A stretch of DNA of 60,013 bases from Parachlorella kessleri (GCA_001598975.1 BBXU01002124.1:1-60013), one strand, 5' to 3'. Numbered from the stretch's first letter, positions 9,877-23,200 are shown. Program-made: numbers and translations. The notes: generated by a model not told the origin, from the sequence alone.

Positions 9877-12800
9877 ATGCGTCATATCAAAGCGCCTGCT
9901 CCCGGGGGTGGCTTCGGCTCAGGGGGAAGGACGCTCATCGCCCTCCCCATCGTCCTGGCCTCCTTTGCGCTGGTACTACAGCTGTCCAACCGGCAGATGG
10001 AGGAGCAGTCCAGCCTTTACTTCCACGCCAACGGCGTCGGGGCGCTCAGGTGTGGGGCCATCCAGAACTATAGTTGCAGCCCAGCCTGGGGTGCAGTGGG
10101 GCAGGGGCAGTGCTGCGCCGCCCGGGTGTGCACATCCATGCATATTTTCTCACGCAGAGCTGCACCTCAACCATTGCTGGTTGGGCATCGAGAGTATATA
10201 TGGCACAGAGTCCTCCTCTGCCCAAGCCCTGTTGTCGTCACATACCCTGATGGCAAGCGTGTGGCTGCAGTGAGCAAGACTATGGTGGGAGCCTTCCGGA
10301 GCCGCGGCATGCAGCCAAGCTTCAGGAAGCCTACAGGCCGGGGCTGGCAGGGGGGGCGGGGCACAGCCCCGGGCGGGCGCCCATCAGGACCCTTCGGTCA
10401 CAGCAGCAGCAGCAGCAGCAAGCCCAGGCGCGGCCCCTGGGCATAGACTGGAGGCCGCAGGAGCCGAACCCGGCCGGCGTCAAGGTGGGTGCAGGCAGGA
10501 GGGCAACCGGGAGGATGCCGCGGCTCAGGGATGCAATGCCGGTGCATCCTTGGGTGACACACAAGTGCAGGATGCGGCATATACAAGGCATGTGCAGGGC
10601 AGGTGCAAGTGTGAATTGAGCTGGCGCCATTGGGCTGGTCGGCTCGCGGCACCTTGGACATTGAGCAAGTCTTGGAAGGGCCTGCCCACCACCAAGAAAG
10701 CTTGCCGCCTTTGGAGGTCCACAGCAGCCCAGATAGCCAAGGTTGAGTGATAGGAGCCAAGGAGGTGACGGCCCTTCCTGGTCGCGGAAACCCGCCAACC
10801 AAGCATTGCCGCTGGGCCGCTTCTTGCCTGGCTGCGCAGATCGCCTTTGTGGTGACCACCTCCGAGTCACTGAACCAGATCCGGGTGTGGCTGGCGTACC
10901 ACCGAGCCATCGGCGTCTCCAACTTTTACATATTTGTGGACGGGCAGGTGTGTGCTGGCTGGGGTTTGCGGCAAGAGGGGACCACTTAGGTGGCGCAGCG
11001 GTGGTTGGGTGTGGTGGGTTTCAAGTGGCCTTTACAGCTTGTGGCTAGGGCATGTCCCACGGCGGGTTGTGTGGTTGCCTACGCCTACTACCCCCCGCAT
11101 ACCACTCGCATGCGTGGCTGGCGCTAGGATTCCACCACCCAGCTACCTGCACAGAGGCCTCGCACAGTTTTGCTGATTTGTTTCCCCGGCCATCCTACCT
11201 TGGCTTGGCTTGGCTGGCGGGCGGGTGTGGGCGGCAGAGAGAGCGTGTGTTGCGTGCAGGCCGCCCGGTCTGACGTGGTGGCGGAGTTGAGGAAGCTGTC
11301 TGGGGTGAGGGTCATCCCCCGGGATGATAAGCTCAAGAAGGCCCATGCCAGCAGCAGGTGCGAGGGACAGCAGGGGCTGGCTGCGTCGAGCGGCATGGTG
11401 TAGTCATGTGTCATATCTGGTAAAGAGGACAGCCCGACCCCCAGGTGCTTTGCGATCACACCGGCAGGGCAGCAGTGGCTGGCCCATGATGGTGGTGGTC
11501 CAGCTGCTCGGGCAGCAGGGTGGGAGGCCGGCGCACTGTATTGTGACAGGTAGGTGGGCTGCTTGGGAGCTGTGTATGACAGCAGAGTGTTGTGGGTGTG
11601 GCACGGGCTGCGCAGGGAGCATTGAAGCAGCACACCAGCCGCATGCCGACCCTTTGGTGCATGGTACACTGGTCCCACCTCCAGTCGCAAGAGTCGCTTG
11701 GCAGCACGTTATGCAACACACAAGGCTAACCCTTCCCACCTTCTGAATTGTGATTTGCGCTCTGTGGTTGCTACCCCTACCCTGCCTTAACTGCCTGGTG
11801 GCTGGCTCTGGCGCAGGATCTGGAACGAGACCTGGCTGTCCGCCTTCTTCCACAAGCCCTGCAACCACGAGCTGTTTGTCATCCAGTCACTCAACATGGA
11901 GGGTGGGTGTGGGCGTGGGCGTGGGCCTTTCAGAATGGACAACCAGGGGTGCAAGCTTGCCAGCGGATGTGATTAGCTGCCTCCCTACTGTCGTCCTTTT
12001 GGCGGTCAGCACCGTGGTTGCCGGACATATACCTTCTGTGCCCCTGGCTATGTTTTACCACACAGTTGCTGGAAATGCGTGACCCTTAATGACTTGCTGG
12101 GGCCGCCCAAGGCCATTACAACACCAAAGGCTGCACTAAACTTGTGGAGCTGCCGCTCTCTGCAGTGGCCATCCGCATGGCCAGGGCCGACAGGGTGGAC
12201 TGGCTGCTGCACATTGACACCGACGAGTTGGTGTACCCCGCCGGCAGCCCGGGTTTCTCACTACAGGTACGTTGTGCTGTGCTGTGCTGTCCTGAAGGAT
12301 ATCAGGACCTATGGCCAACACCGCAAGGGATGTGGAAACGCATGCTGATGCATCTCATGGGAACCAGGGCCGGCCGCTTAAAGGCGCAAGTGGGGTTGAA
12401 GGTCTTTGCCATTGGCAGGTAAGCAGACGTTGAGCCTGCCTGTGATAAGCCTGGAAGGTCAGAGTGGGGGTTTGGGTTACTTAACTGTTACCTGACTGCT
12501 GGCCGCTGGGTTTGGCTGTCCTAACCCTGTAGGAGGTGTTGGCTGCTGTGCCCGGCGACGTGGACACCTTCATCTTCCCCAACTACGAGTCCCTGCCGGA
12601 GAGGGAGGACGTGGTCGACCCATTCACCGAGGTGTGTAGTTGCAGCGGCCTATCATCTCTTTTTCCTGTGTGTTCTTTTCACAGGTCGTGGCCCCCATTT
12701 GAGATGCTGCTTGCTTATTGCCGCAGCTGGCACCCGCCACGCTGCTGTCGGACCCCTTTCTGTCACGTGCATTTCAGACCTAAACTGTGGCATGCCAAGG

Positions 12801-15059
12801 CCGCGCTTGGTATTTGCAGTACAGCACCGTGCGCCACCAGCAGTTCTGTGGAGTCTCGGACTCTGCTGCATTGACGGATGAGGTCCCGGTCGGTAGCTGC
12901 CCCGTGTTGCTGAACACTATTGTGTCTCTGCCACCGCCCCTGTTGCAGGTGACGCTGTTTAAGAAGAACTACCACCATGTAGTGTCTGGTGAGTGCTATC
13001 GAGTGCCGTCAGTGGACTTGCCATGCCTCTTTCTGGGGTGCCATGATGGTGCAGGACTGCCTCACGAGTGAAGCTGACAGGCCTTACTACCCACACAGCT
13101 CCCGCCATCTGGCTCCTACATGCACGCCTTGCAGGGATGCTTCGAATCTTATAAAGGATCCTCTGTCAAACCTCACCTGTTGCCCTCTGCAGACCTTTAC
13201 TATAAGAACTACCACTCCATCTCCCGGGGCAACCCCAACTATTTCATTACGTACGGCAACGGCAAGTCGGCGGCCAGGGTGCAGCGGGGGTTGCGGCCCA
13301 ACGGCGCCCACAGATGGCATTCCTATGTGAAGAACCCCAAGTGAGCAGCACTTCAGTTGGTCTTGGGGAGACTTGAGTCATTCTCTTGGCCATGGAATTC
13401 TTTAGTGGTGCGACAGCCCTGTTACTGTGGCTGGCTGTGCACCGTCGGTGCTGGGTGCTTAATTGCAATGGTGCCTGACTCGCTCCTCAGCTTTTCAGCC
13501 CACCACCTACCAATCCGTCTCATAGGCAAGGCGTGTGCCCGTGCCTGCTTCACAGACCTTGCTTAATTTGAAGGTCGTCTTGGGAGTAGTGGGCATCCCC
13601 TTGCGGTCGCACCATAGTCCAGGGCTATATCTGACCAGGCAGAGGTGCTGCGTATTTACATAACCCAGGGCGGACAAGCACCGGCCCCGTGCCATCCATG
13701 CCCATGTGCTGTGCAGGGAGGAGACCTCAGACCAGGCAGCAGTGCTGCACTTCACATACAACCGCTTTGGTGACTTGAAGAGCCGGCGCGACCGGTGTGA
13801 CTGCGCACCGACAGAAGAGGACGCCAAGCGCTGCTTCATCTTGCCGTTTGACAGGTACCTGCCTGTAGGGTGTTGAGCCAGGTGTGCCTGTGACTGCATG
13901 ATAGGGCTTATAAACGGGGAAAAACTGGGATGTGGCTTACTTGCTTTGTCGGGTCATGGGGGCCGGGCTCTGGGCTGTTGACTGAGATTGCTGGTAGGGG
14001 TGTTGGGCTGTACTTGGGCACCTGCTGGCTTTGGCCACAGGGCTGGGCCTCCTGAGCCTCACATGATGCCTCTCCTCCACACATCAACTCGGCTTAGGTC
14101 ATCGTGGTGCCCCTACCTCCCTGCCCACCCGGCAGGATAGCCTTCCTGGAGGCTTCCCTCAAGTCTGACGAGGAGCTGATGCGCTGGTTCCGGGAGCGGC
14201 TGGTCTGGGAGGAGCCGGGCGTGGTAAACGATCTGCTGAAGAAGGGACTGCTGGCGCGGCTGTATGAGCCGCAGGTGAGACCAGCTTGAGTGCACCCCCC
14301 ATCAGTCAATCGTTGCCGGTCCACACAGCTGCAATGCCTTGGATGTGTTGTAAAATTAGAAGCAAAGGAGCGGCTAGTCACCGATCCACCAGAGGAAGGA
14401 GCTTATGCATCTGGGGCGGTGTTGGGGAAAACCAAATGCTCGGTGTCTGGAAACATACCTGTCTTGCTGGGACGGCAGTGCAAGCTCATCAGTGCAAGCT
14501 GAGAGGACATGCGAGGTAGGTAGGGCGGAACAGAAAACCGTCTTGGTTTTTGGTGTGGGTCAGTGCTAGTCTTTGCCTTAGACAGGTTAGAAGGGCCAGT
14601 TGTGCCGCCCAGTGAATACTGACACTGCTAGGCATTCTGAGAGGCTTGGCGAGTTGTGGGTGGGTGGTAACCTGTGTGCAGATCATGGTGCGGGGCGTCC
14701 TTGCTGCCATGTCTGCTGCCGCGATCGATGTGCCGCATCAGCAGCCGCCGAAGAAGCAGCAGCAGCAGTCTCAGGCGCAGGGTGGGGACCTGGCCACGCC
14801 AGAGCATGCAGGCGGCACAGACCAGCAGGCAGCAGGCGACCCTCGTGGCCAGCAGCAGCAAGGGGTGAAGCAGCAGGGCGCAGCAGAAGGATCGCAAGGC
14901 ATGCTCAGTGCGCAGGGTGATGCGGGCACAGCTCTGCAGCAACAGCAGCAGTCTTTGCAAGGTAGAGCAGCGACTGTGTTACCTGCTGATGAGCAGGAGG
15001 CAGTTAGTGTCCGCACAGGAGCAGCGGGGCAGCAGCAGCAGCAGTTAGGTGACAGCTAG
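9877..15059 (+). CDS. GT92 (DUF23) type II membrane glycosyltransferase with Gln-rich tail
   Basis: A probable Golgi glycosyltransferase of family GT92 (DUF23); acceptor unknown. Exons: 9877-10049, 10271-10484, 10840-10947, 11260-11357, 11817-11902, 12112-12266, 12533-12631, 12949-12988, 13193-13340, 13717-13854, 14136-14274, 14682-15059. They give 591 aa with every phase consistent. The N-terminus is a short cytosolic stretch followed by one membrane anchor (residues ~19-36, [17 protein letters not shown]). A Pro/Gln-rich stem follows with six Gln in a row. The catalytic core starts at residue ~130 ([32 protein letters not shown]). It contains the metal-binding DTDE at 262-265 ([15 protein letters not shown]), then [17 protein letters not shown] and LRPNGAHRW, as in GT92 proteins. 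Residues 467-591, in one exon, are Gln/Ala/Gly-rich and low in complexity. Exon 2 is placed mainly by phase and is less certain than the rest. Confidence 0.85.
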
Positions 15060-15656
15060 GTAACAGGCATTGTCCTGTGATTACTTCCTTGGGTACAGTA
15101 GGCAGCTTGACGAGGACACCCAGCTTGACGCTGACATTATGCAGCCATAACAAGTTTGTGTGCCATACTTGGGACGCGAATGCCAATGAAAATGGGGTTC
15201 GACCGTTTGGGCCTGACGTGTGACAATGTTTATACTTGCCTTGCCGGCCTAATTACTGGCCAACATTTATACCATTCCTGCAGCCAGCAAGGCTTCTGCT
15301 CTGCACTGATAGGCCACTCTCGTCTCATGCAACCGCATTGATCGGGGTGGTAGTAGAACGTCAGGGTTTCATGTCGCAGTAATAAGCATGTCAGTATTGA
15401 GGCCGCAAAGGATTCCTCATCCCTGTGGCACAACGCCTGTATGGGCTGCAAAGAAGCCAGCTTGCTCTAGTCTGCACCTCTTGTCACTACTAGCCTGGCT
15501 TGTACCACTAGGCGTGCCAAAACCTTAGCAAAACCATATCACAGCACACCTATGGGTACCTCGCGCTTCAGCACCCTAACTGGTCTGACCTAGCCACTGT
15601 AAAAGTTAGAATACTGCAGCCATCCCAACGATGTCATAGTAATGACGTTAAAGATC
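15060..15656. other. Convergent intergenic region, GT92 / PSB33
   Basis: 3' ends of two convergent genes. A TGTAA occurs on the plus strand near 15598, about 540 bases after the GT92 stop, which is far for its polyadenylation signal. I see no exon, repeat or RNA gene. Confidence 0.5.
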
Positions 15657-16770
15657 CTAGCTCAGCTTCACCAAGACATCCTGGCCCTCCACTCTGGCTG
15701 GGTACACCGGCAGGTCGACTGGCGAGCTCCTGTCCTTCAGTGCACCTAGGATTTTCCTACCCAGCGTGTTTTTGGGGCACCAGCTCAGGACCTGCAGTGC
15801 ATCAAGCACCAGCCTCTCCTGACCAGACACCTCCTGAGCACGATGCCGGGCAGAGGCATGTAACAAAGCACACTTATGGTCATTCGAGTTGCAGCAGCAC
15901 ATCTCCGCACCACTAGATACAAGACGTAAGGACCCACCTTTCCAGTGGCCAGGTCGTACGTCGTCCCATCAAGTCCCACTTCAACTGCGGGTCCGCCTTT
16001 TGTTTTCAGAATGCTCGCATCCACGAGGGGATATTGATAAGCAGTGCTGTTGGCGTCGCTGCAGTACACATTGTCGCCAACCTGCCAAAGTGCAGGTATG
16101 GTTGTTAGTGGGAAGGCTGCAGCACAGCGATCTCTGCTGTAAAAGGCTAGGCGCCTGGGCGGACGCTGGGCACGGGAGAACAGGGGATGGCGACATAGTC
16201 ATCTTAACTGCATGGACCCGCACCTTGTACACGCATACGGCCTTGCCATCATCTAGAATGATCGCCTTGATGGGTTTGGAGACAAAGTCCTGCAGGGAGG
16301 CAACTTTGGTCCACCCAGCTGCTGCTGCCTCCCGAGCCTCCTCCAGCCCCAGGTAGCGCTCCAACTTGGGTGTCTTCTTGCTGCTCTGAATGAAATACAA
16401 GGCAGCATCACCGTGTCGATAACGTGTTGTATCATTGTCACCTCGGTAAGACGTCACAGTGGATGCCACCGTGTGCTTCACCTTCGCAAGTCAAGATTTT
16501 CCAAAGCAGGGCTGTGAGAGGCATATGTTGCCGGTCGGTATTTGCCCTAGTTGAGCTTGCTCTCGATACCTTCTTTGTGGTTGCGGCCTTCTGATCGAAG
16601 CCCTTGCCAGCCGCTGCCACTTGCAACCTGGAACCTTGGGGTTGCGGTCGCAGGCCTCGACGGAAAGGTTGGGCTCGGAGTGTGCCTGCAGATTGACATC
16701 CATACAACTTGGGTACACAGTGATGCTGCTCCCATAGGGTCATAACCAGTGTTGGCAGGGAGGCGCCCAC
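15657..16770 (-). CDS. TEF5: PSB33/TEF5-like thylakoid Rieske-fold protein without cluster ligands
   Basis: Resembles the PSB33 (plant) / TEF5 (Chlamydomonas) family, plastid proteins linked to photosystem II stability. Exons in transcript order: 16570-16770, 16224-16385, 15938-16081, 15657-15791. They give 213 aa with phase-0 junctions. The N-terminus is basic, Gln/Arg-rich and like a transit peptide. The mature part contains KLERYLGLEEAREAAAAGW, IKAIILDDGKAVCVYKVGDNV, YCSDANSTAYQYPLVDA, GGPAVEVGLDGTTYDLATGKV, LSWCPKN and DLPVYPARVEGQDVLV. The fold is that of a Rieske domain, but the expected CxH...CxxH ligands are absent: the second site reads CPKN. No C-terminal membrane span is visible. 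The start is uncertain. A phase-compatible alternative uses the acceptor ending exon sequence at 16685, with an upstream exon near 16920-16870. The family assignment is from recalled motifs, not a search. Confidence 0.68.
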
Positions 16771-17246
16771 GCCGTGGCAGTGGTCCTAGTGTGTCAGGAG
16801 TCCCTGCTCATAGAGTCCCGACCAGCAAAGGTGGGCGCCCTGCGGGATTGCTTATAGCGCAAAGATACCCACGTTCAGGGTAACAACAGTGGCGAGCTTG
16901 TCGTGCTGTCTGAGGCTGTTGCATCATGTGGCCAGGATGTACCTGCCCTGATAGGGCTCCCGGACCTAAGGCTATTCAGATGTAAAGAGATCGCCCGAAT
17001 GCAACTCCACCTCTTCTTCCTGGCGCTCTCTCCTGACATTGTGACTAAAGGGCGCTAAAGCCTCCTCATTTTTCATGGGAAGATAGCAATGGCCGAGCAG
17101 GGCAGTGGCTCATAGCTGCTTCCCAGCAACTCCTTTTAATCCTTCCGCCCCAGTGATCTCTTCCTCCTTGCCTGGTCACCTCAGGTTGGCTCTCCAGCGA
17201 AACTCTGGGCGTTGATGCCTCAGCTAGTTCCACGATAAGCAGCGAA
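16771..17246. promoter_or_regulatory. Divergent promoter region PSB33-like / dynein heavy chain
   Basis: At most 476 bases separate the start codons of a plastid gene (-) and a ciliary dynein gene (+). Both promoters must lie here, or overlap the first exon if PSB33 starts upstream. A minus-strand ATG ATG CAA CAG at about 16920 followed by a GTGGGT donor could be an alternative PSB33 first exon. No core-promoter element is clear. Confidence 0.5.
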
Positions 17247-20200
17247 ATGGCTGGAGAAGCCCAGGCAACGGGCGACGGCTGCCTGACGTACGTAGAGGAG
17301 CGCCTAAAGTCGAGCTTGAAGCTCAAGGATGATGTCTGGCAGCGATTTCTGGACTCAGAGTACAGGTGGGCACGCAGGGCGAGTTTGGCAGGCAGGCCTC
17401 GTGAAAGCAGCGGCTGATGCTAAAGGAGCAGACTGATTGCTTTTTCTGCGCCTGCAGGGCGGCGCTTACCAGCTTCATTGAGCAGCCAGACACCACCCGC
17501 CTCCTGTGTTATTTGGAGGGCAAGGACCTAGTGGCGGTGAGCTGAGTGAAGTTGCCTGACTGGTATCTTGTAGCGCGAAGCGCTGCGCGGTCACTTGCCC
17601 ACCGCACTGCCCTGCTTCGCAGGCGAACAAGCCGCCCAGCAAGCTCAAGAAGAAGACCGTGTACTTTATCAAGCTGAGCAGGGCGTCGCTCGCAAAAGAT
17701 GAGCTGGACAAGCTGGTGGGTGATGGCCCTGGTAGGATCTTGCATGGTTTTGTATGTTGAGGTGCTACAGATGCTATGGACCCTGTAAGGACTCCTGACT
17801 TTGGAAGTCATTTTTGGCAGCAATGTGTACATATTGACAAGTGTTTCCCATTTGTGAAGCAGGTGGTCTGGGGTGAGCTGAGTGAGGCTCTGTTGGACCA
17901 GCTTTCAGCCCTGTCCTCTGAGGTCTTCCTGCCGCTGCTGTCCAACCGCACCAACACTGAGAAAGTGTTGCCAGAGGTGGTGGCCAAGAGCGTGACGGAT
18001 GGCCTGCAGCGATTTGCAGCGACAGGTAAAGACCGCTGCAGTCTGCAGAAAGAGTATGAATACCCTAGGGCTGTGGGTAGGGTGAGAAGTAACTCTCAGG
18101 AGCTCTGTGCATACTCCTCTGGGCTGGGCTGAGTACCTGTGGCCGACCATCGCAGTCTTGTCACGGAGCCCTCTAGGGAGCATAGCATTCCTGCCCCAAC
18201 GGATGGCATGGCTTCCCATCCCTGCAGTAAGCGTGACAGCTGGCCAGCTGCGCAACCAGACGGTGCTGCCTCTGCCACCTGTGAGCGAGGCGCAGCTGGC
18301 TGAGGCCACCAACGAGACGCTCCGCATCGTAGAGGCTGCTGTGTCCACATGGACACGACAGATCAAGCAGGTGCTCAGCGCCGACCCAGATGCTGCTCTC
18401 AAAGAGCCTGGATGCCACCCAGGGCCGCTCGCAGAACTGGACTTCTGGACAGACCGTGCCGTGCAGCTGGGGAGCATCTGGGAGCAGCTCTGCCGAGATG
18501 CAGTGCGCCGCATGGTACATGCTTTGGATGCGGGACACAGCACGTTTGCGGCTCCCTTTAGCAGGTGCGGGTGAGGCCTGTGCCTCGTTCTGATTGGGTG
18601 GCAGAAACCTTTGTACCTGCAACGTCCCTGTTCCTGGATGCGGCGGTGTCTCTCGACTTCCTCTTGCACGCGGGTGCTGCAGTCAGGTGTTGCACACCTT
18701 GGCTCGGACGGCGATGTAGTTCTGCTAGGTTGTCCCTACACTTACAGCTGGCTATGCGACCAGGGTTGCAAATACTGGCAGGTTTCTGCCTGGGGATAGC
18801 AGGAGGGAGGACTGCCCCTGTGTTGTTAGGCTAAATGGACCGCCTACGCACGCTTCATACAGGCTGTGCAAGGAGGTGGAGGCTGCGCGGCTTGAAGCCG
18901 ATCACAACTGCAAGTTCCTCAAGGCATTGCGGAAGTTCTTTGAGAAGCTGAATATGATGGACGATTTTCAAGTGGGTTGGAACTGTTATCTGGCACAGGG
19001 TTTGAACCTGGAACGGTAGGGAAGAAGGTGTTTGATGGCCTTCCGCTTTAACAGTGCTGCCCTGGAAGGCTGTAGACCATGCCCGTAGCTGCAAGCTGCT
19101 GACGATGTGGCTGTTATTTTGCTACAGGCACTGACGGAGCTGTTCAAGCCCATCCTGCACACGCTGCTGCTCATCTGGCAGCACAGTCACTACTGGAACA
19201 GCCTGCCGCGATTGGTCGCGGTCATGCGGGAGGTGTGCAATGACCTAATTATGCAGGCCCGCAAATTCATCCCAGGTGGGTGCTATAGAGAGAACATAGA
19301 GGTAACCATGATACTAGCCATATATCCGAGGTATGTTGGTGGCTGTGACTGGACAGCGCCTTGACGAAGCTGGAACTCCAGTCTTGAATGGTAACAATTA
19401 TCTACTGGAGTGCTCTATTTGCAGGGCCGGAGCTCATGCAGATGGAGCCGCATGACGCTGTTGAGAAGCTACGGTTGACTCTTAAGGTGGTGGGCTCCCT
19501 GAAGAGTTACTTCTTTGAGTACAAGAGTGAGTCGAGGCTAAAATCTGCAAGCAAACCAAGACGGTGTGCGCTACCTGAGACTTGTTGGCTTGCCCTCAGC
19601 CGCCTGTGCCGCCTTCTACATAGCGCATGGTTGGAATCTTGCTGAGTGTGCAGCGGTGGTATCAGTGCCGCAGGGCAGCAATGGATCTGTGCCAAGGTGC
19701 GGTCTTTCTCGTCACTGTTGTCTGCTGCAGGCAAGACAGCACTGCTTGTGCCCGGCAACCCCTGGCGCATCCAGAGCTCTGCCATGTTTGGGCGGCTCGA
19801 CCAGCTCATGGAGCGGTGCCATGAGGTGCTTGACATCTGCAACACTTCCGTGCAGTTTAACAGGCTAGAGCGTGTCGAGATTGGAGGCAGCAAGGTGAGC
19901 ATCACTGATCTGCAGGTAGAATGCCCTGGAGGGGCAGGCATTACTGCATGTAGGTGTAAATCTTTTTAAAAATAACCTAATGTACTCATGAAGAGCGGCT
20001 TCACTTACCAAGGTATGCTGGATCTCGTCTGCAGGGCAAGAGTCTCTCCAACAATGTCCACCAGGTGCACGCTGACTTCATGACGGCAGCTCTAGCTTTC
20101 CAGCAGGTATGGGTGCATGTCAAGAAGCGGTGGGGTACCCTAGGCTTGTGTTGCACGACTGCTCAATATTCTTTTGTTTCTGATGCCTTGCCTTGCTAAG

Positions 20201-23200
20201 ACATGATATCAGCTGAGGCGAGGTGTCTCTCCATCTGTGTCTGCGCGTGCCCGGTGCAGGTCGATTATGATGTCATGGACATTGGCGAGCCCCGTTTCAT
20301 GGAGGAGTACCGCCAGTTCAAAGGGGTTGTGAAAGACCTGGAGCGTCGACTGGGCTCTGTCATAATCCAGGCATGCCTTCCTTACCAGCATTGCTGGGGT
20401 CTTATGTGCTGTGCTTGGAGTCTACATGCAGCGTTGGATGCATTCGATTTAGCTTTCAATGTTCATGAGGCGTTTGTGTTCTTTACTAATGTTGTCGCCT
20501 GACTTTGTTTCTGCAGGCTTTTGATGACTGCACCACAGTGCCGTCCACATTCAAGCTGCTGGAAAGCTTTGAGGGCCTGTTGGATCGTGACGCAATCAGC
20601 CGTGACCTGGAGCGCAAGCATCTAGACCTGGTATAGTGGCCGAGCTGGATGCTGCAGATTTTTGTCGTAAAAATAGGAGCCCCAACCAGTTGTCACCCAG
20701 CACCTTCCACAATCTTTGGCATAGCCGTTTGGCAAGCAGAATATTGTGTGGCCGTTGACCTTCCTGCACTTCTATATCTAGCTCTACGGTTGTTTGCAGG
20801 TGAAGTCTTTTACCCAGGACCTCCGGGAGGTGAATGAGAGTTTCCATTCCTTCAGAGACACTCCTGTCCTGACCAAGAATGCTGCGCCCTACTCTGGAGC
20901 AGTGGCATGGGTGCGCGGGCTGCAAGAGCGTGTCACAGGTGAGTTGCTGGGCCAGGTGTAGCGCTCTTGGGTTTGCTCGCGTGGGGCTGAGCATGGGCAA
21001 CAGTGCCTTGGCTGCCCAGTGTCTCTTACTCCAATACCACACCGCAAGCGGAGCTTGAACTGACTAGTTAGTTGTGTGGGCAAGTACTGGCTGCAGGACC
21101 TATGGGCAAGCTCAAAGGGCTGTCTCGAGCAGTTCTGGAGTCGGATGAGGGCAAGGAGATGATGCACTTGTACGACAGCCTGCTGCAAAGCATGCGTCAG
21201 TACGAGGGAGAGAGGTTTGGGGAGTGGTGTGGGCTGACGGCAGCGGTGTCCGAGCAGAAACTGAAGCAGCCTCTGTTCAGGTAGGCCTGTGCATGCCCCG
21301 TGTGGGGGGGGAAGGGGGGGGGCCTCTCTGAGTGATGCTACTCAGCGCAGCCAGGTCTATTGAACAGGATGGAACCTACTGCTGGCTGACTACTTCCTAT
21401 ACATGTGAACCTGCTGGGGAGTCGTGATTGGGCCCTACAGCCGCATGTCCAGAGAAGCTTACCCACAGAATGTCCGATGCACCGCAGGAGCGAGACGCCT
21501 GCGGGCGGTGGGGCACCGGTGGTGTGTGTAAACTTTGACCCCGCACTTGTGAAGCTTTTAAGGGAGGTGCACGATTTTTTGCTGCTGCCCTCCCTCCCAG
21601 CTGACATTCCAGAGCCTGCCATTAAGGCAAGTGGAGGCCTTGCACAGCAGCTTGTGAGCAGGCGGTGTGGCAAAGCACTTGGATGCGGGCATCCAGGTGT
21701 CAGTGCATGTGCTCCTGCTCATCACCTGTGACTGCTCAAAATTGGGAATGAATGAGTGGTTGTGAATTATGAAAAAGAGGAGTGTGATGGACGACAGTAT
21801 GTAAATGCATGCCCGATACCAAGCTCTCACTTGCTGCAGATCTTTGAGCGGAGCGATGCCTTCAGGCAGCACATTGGGACATTGGAGTTGATTGCCAACA
21901 TGTATAATAGCATCCAGGCAACCATCCTTGAGGTGGAGCGGCCGCTGGTAGCTCAGATGCTGGCATCCATTGAGGCGGCCCTGCGTAAGGGCACCGAGGT
22001 AGGACTGAGTCTGGAACGTGGCCCGGTGGCAATCATACACGCTGCCTTGCACTGGAGCCTGCTGGTTCGCCTGTGACAAAATGTGGGTTTCCCTTTGCAC
22101 TGCACTGTGCGTCCATTGCAAACTTGTCCTGCAGCCTTCCCTGATATGTGTACACCCCTTTACTTCCCTGTTGCTTTTCGAATACTGCAGGTGTTGAACT
22201 GGAATAGCCATAACATGGACGACTTCCTCTTCGAGGCCATGCAGCTAGTCAAAGAAGTGGATGGGGTGCTGAAGGCCATCCAGGACAACGTGGCCAAGAC
22301 TCGTGCCATTCTGGCCCAATGGCAGAAAGACCTCATGTTTGATCGCAAGGATGGCCGGGTAGGTTGAATTAGAGTTCGCAGTCGGGCCTGGTGCTGAACA
22401 TGGTGGCGACTTCAACTGTTGAATGGCACACTGTTGCAGAACTCTGCATGTGTACCTATGCGCATTCTCACCACCTTTAGTACCTGTCATTGCAGGTGTA
22501 CAGCCTTGAAGACTTACGGACAAGCGTGCAGGAGCTGCTGTCCCTGCGGCACTCAGCCATGACAGATGGTGGCAAGGAGATGACCAAGCTGTTGGCTGCC
22601 TCTGCCAAGACCCTGAAAATCAACAAGTGAGGCCAACTGGCTTGTCTGCAGGCGGAATTGTTGAAGTTCATGCCATGGGACTGGCATGTATCACACACAA
22701 CCTTGCAGAGGTTGGGTGTTGTGCCTGTGTTTTATAGGCAGGCGGGTTCCTCCTATTTGTAAACTCTACCAGCAGTAATGGTGCCCTATGATTGCTTTTT
22801 GCAGGGGCCTGGCGTCATGGCGGGCTTACGTGGAGTATGTTAGCGGTATTGTCATCGATGGCCTTGCCGACGCCATTGTTGCATCTCTCAACTACTTGCA
22901 CGCACAGGTAGGCTGCTGGGCTTGCACTGCCAAGCATACGTAAGCTTCCACCATGCCTGGCATGCATGCATGCCTCGCGTCACTTGACCCTGGTCGACAG
23001 TAAGCACTATGGTAGTACTTTGGATGCCCCCGCGCATCTCGCTGTAGCGCCATCTCCCTCTCATCTGCTCCAGGTCGACCCAGCAACCATTGCCAAGAAC
23101 GATACAGCACCCATGCTGGAGATTCAACTGGAGTTGGTGGCGGCTGAACTTGTGTGGTCGCCAGATCTACTGAAGAACAGTGCCGGCACAGGAGTTAGGG

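Noticed and set aside
10156..10270. [24 protein letters not shown] frame as GT92 exon 2
   Set aside because: It cannot be joined in phase to the exon starting Gln-Gln-Gln and then IAFVVTT. The acceptor at 10270 gives continuous phase on both sides.
16386..16480. Minus-strand sequence SYRGDNDTTRYRHGDAALYFIQ as part of the PSB33 exon
   Set aside because: An acceptor at 16386 and the phase of the upstream donor at 16569 place it in an intron. The family sequence starts at SSKKTPKLERY.
18972..19128. GGTTTGAACCTGG in a dynein intron, T-arm-like
   Set aside because: No A box at tRNA spacing on either strand, no cloverleaf and no flanking duplication. Probably chance.
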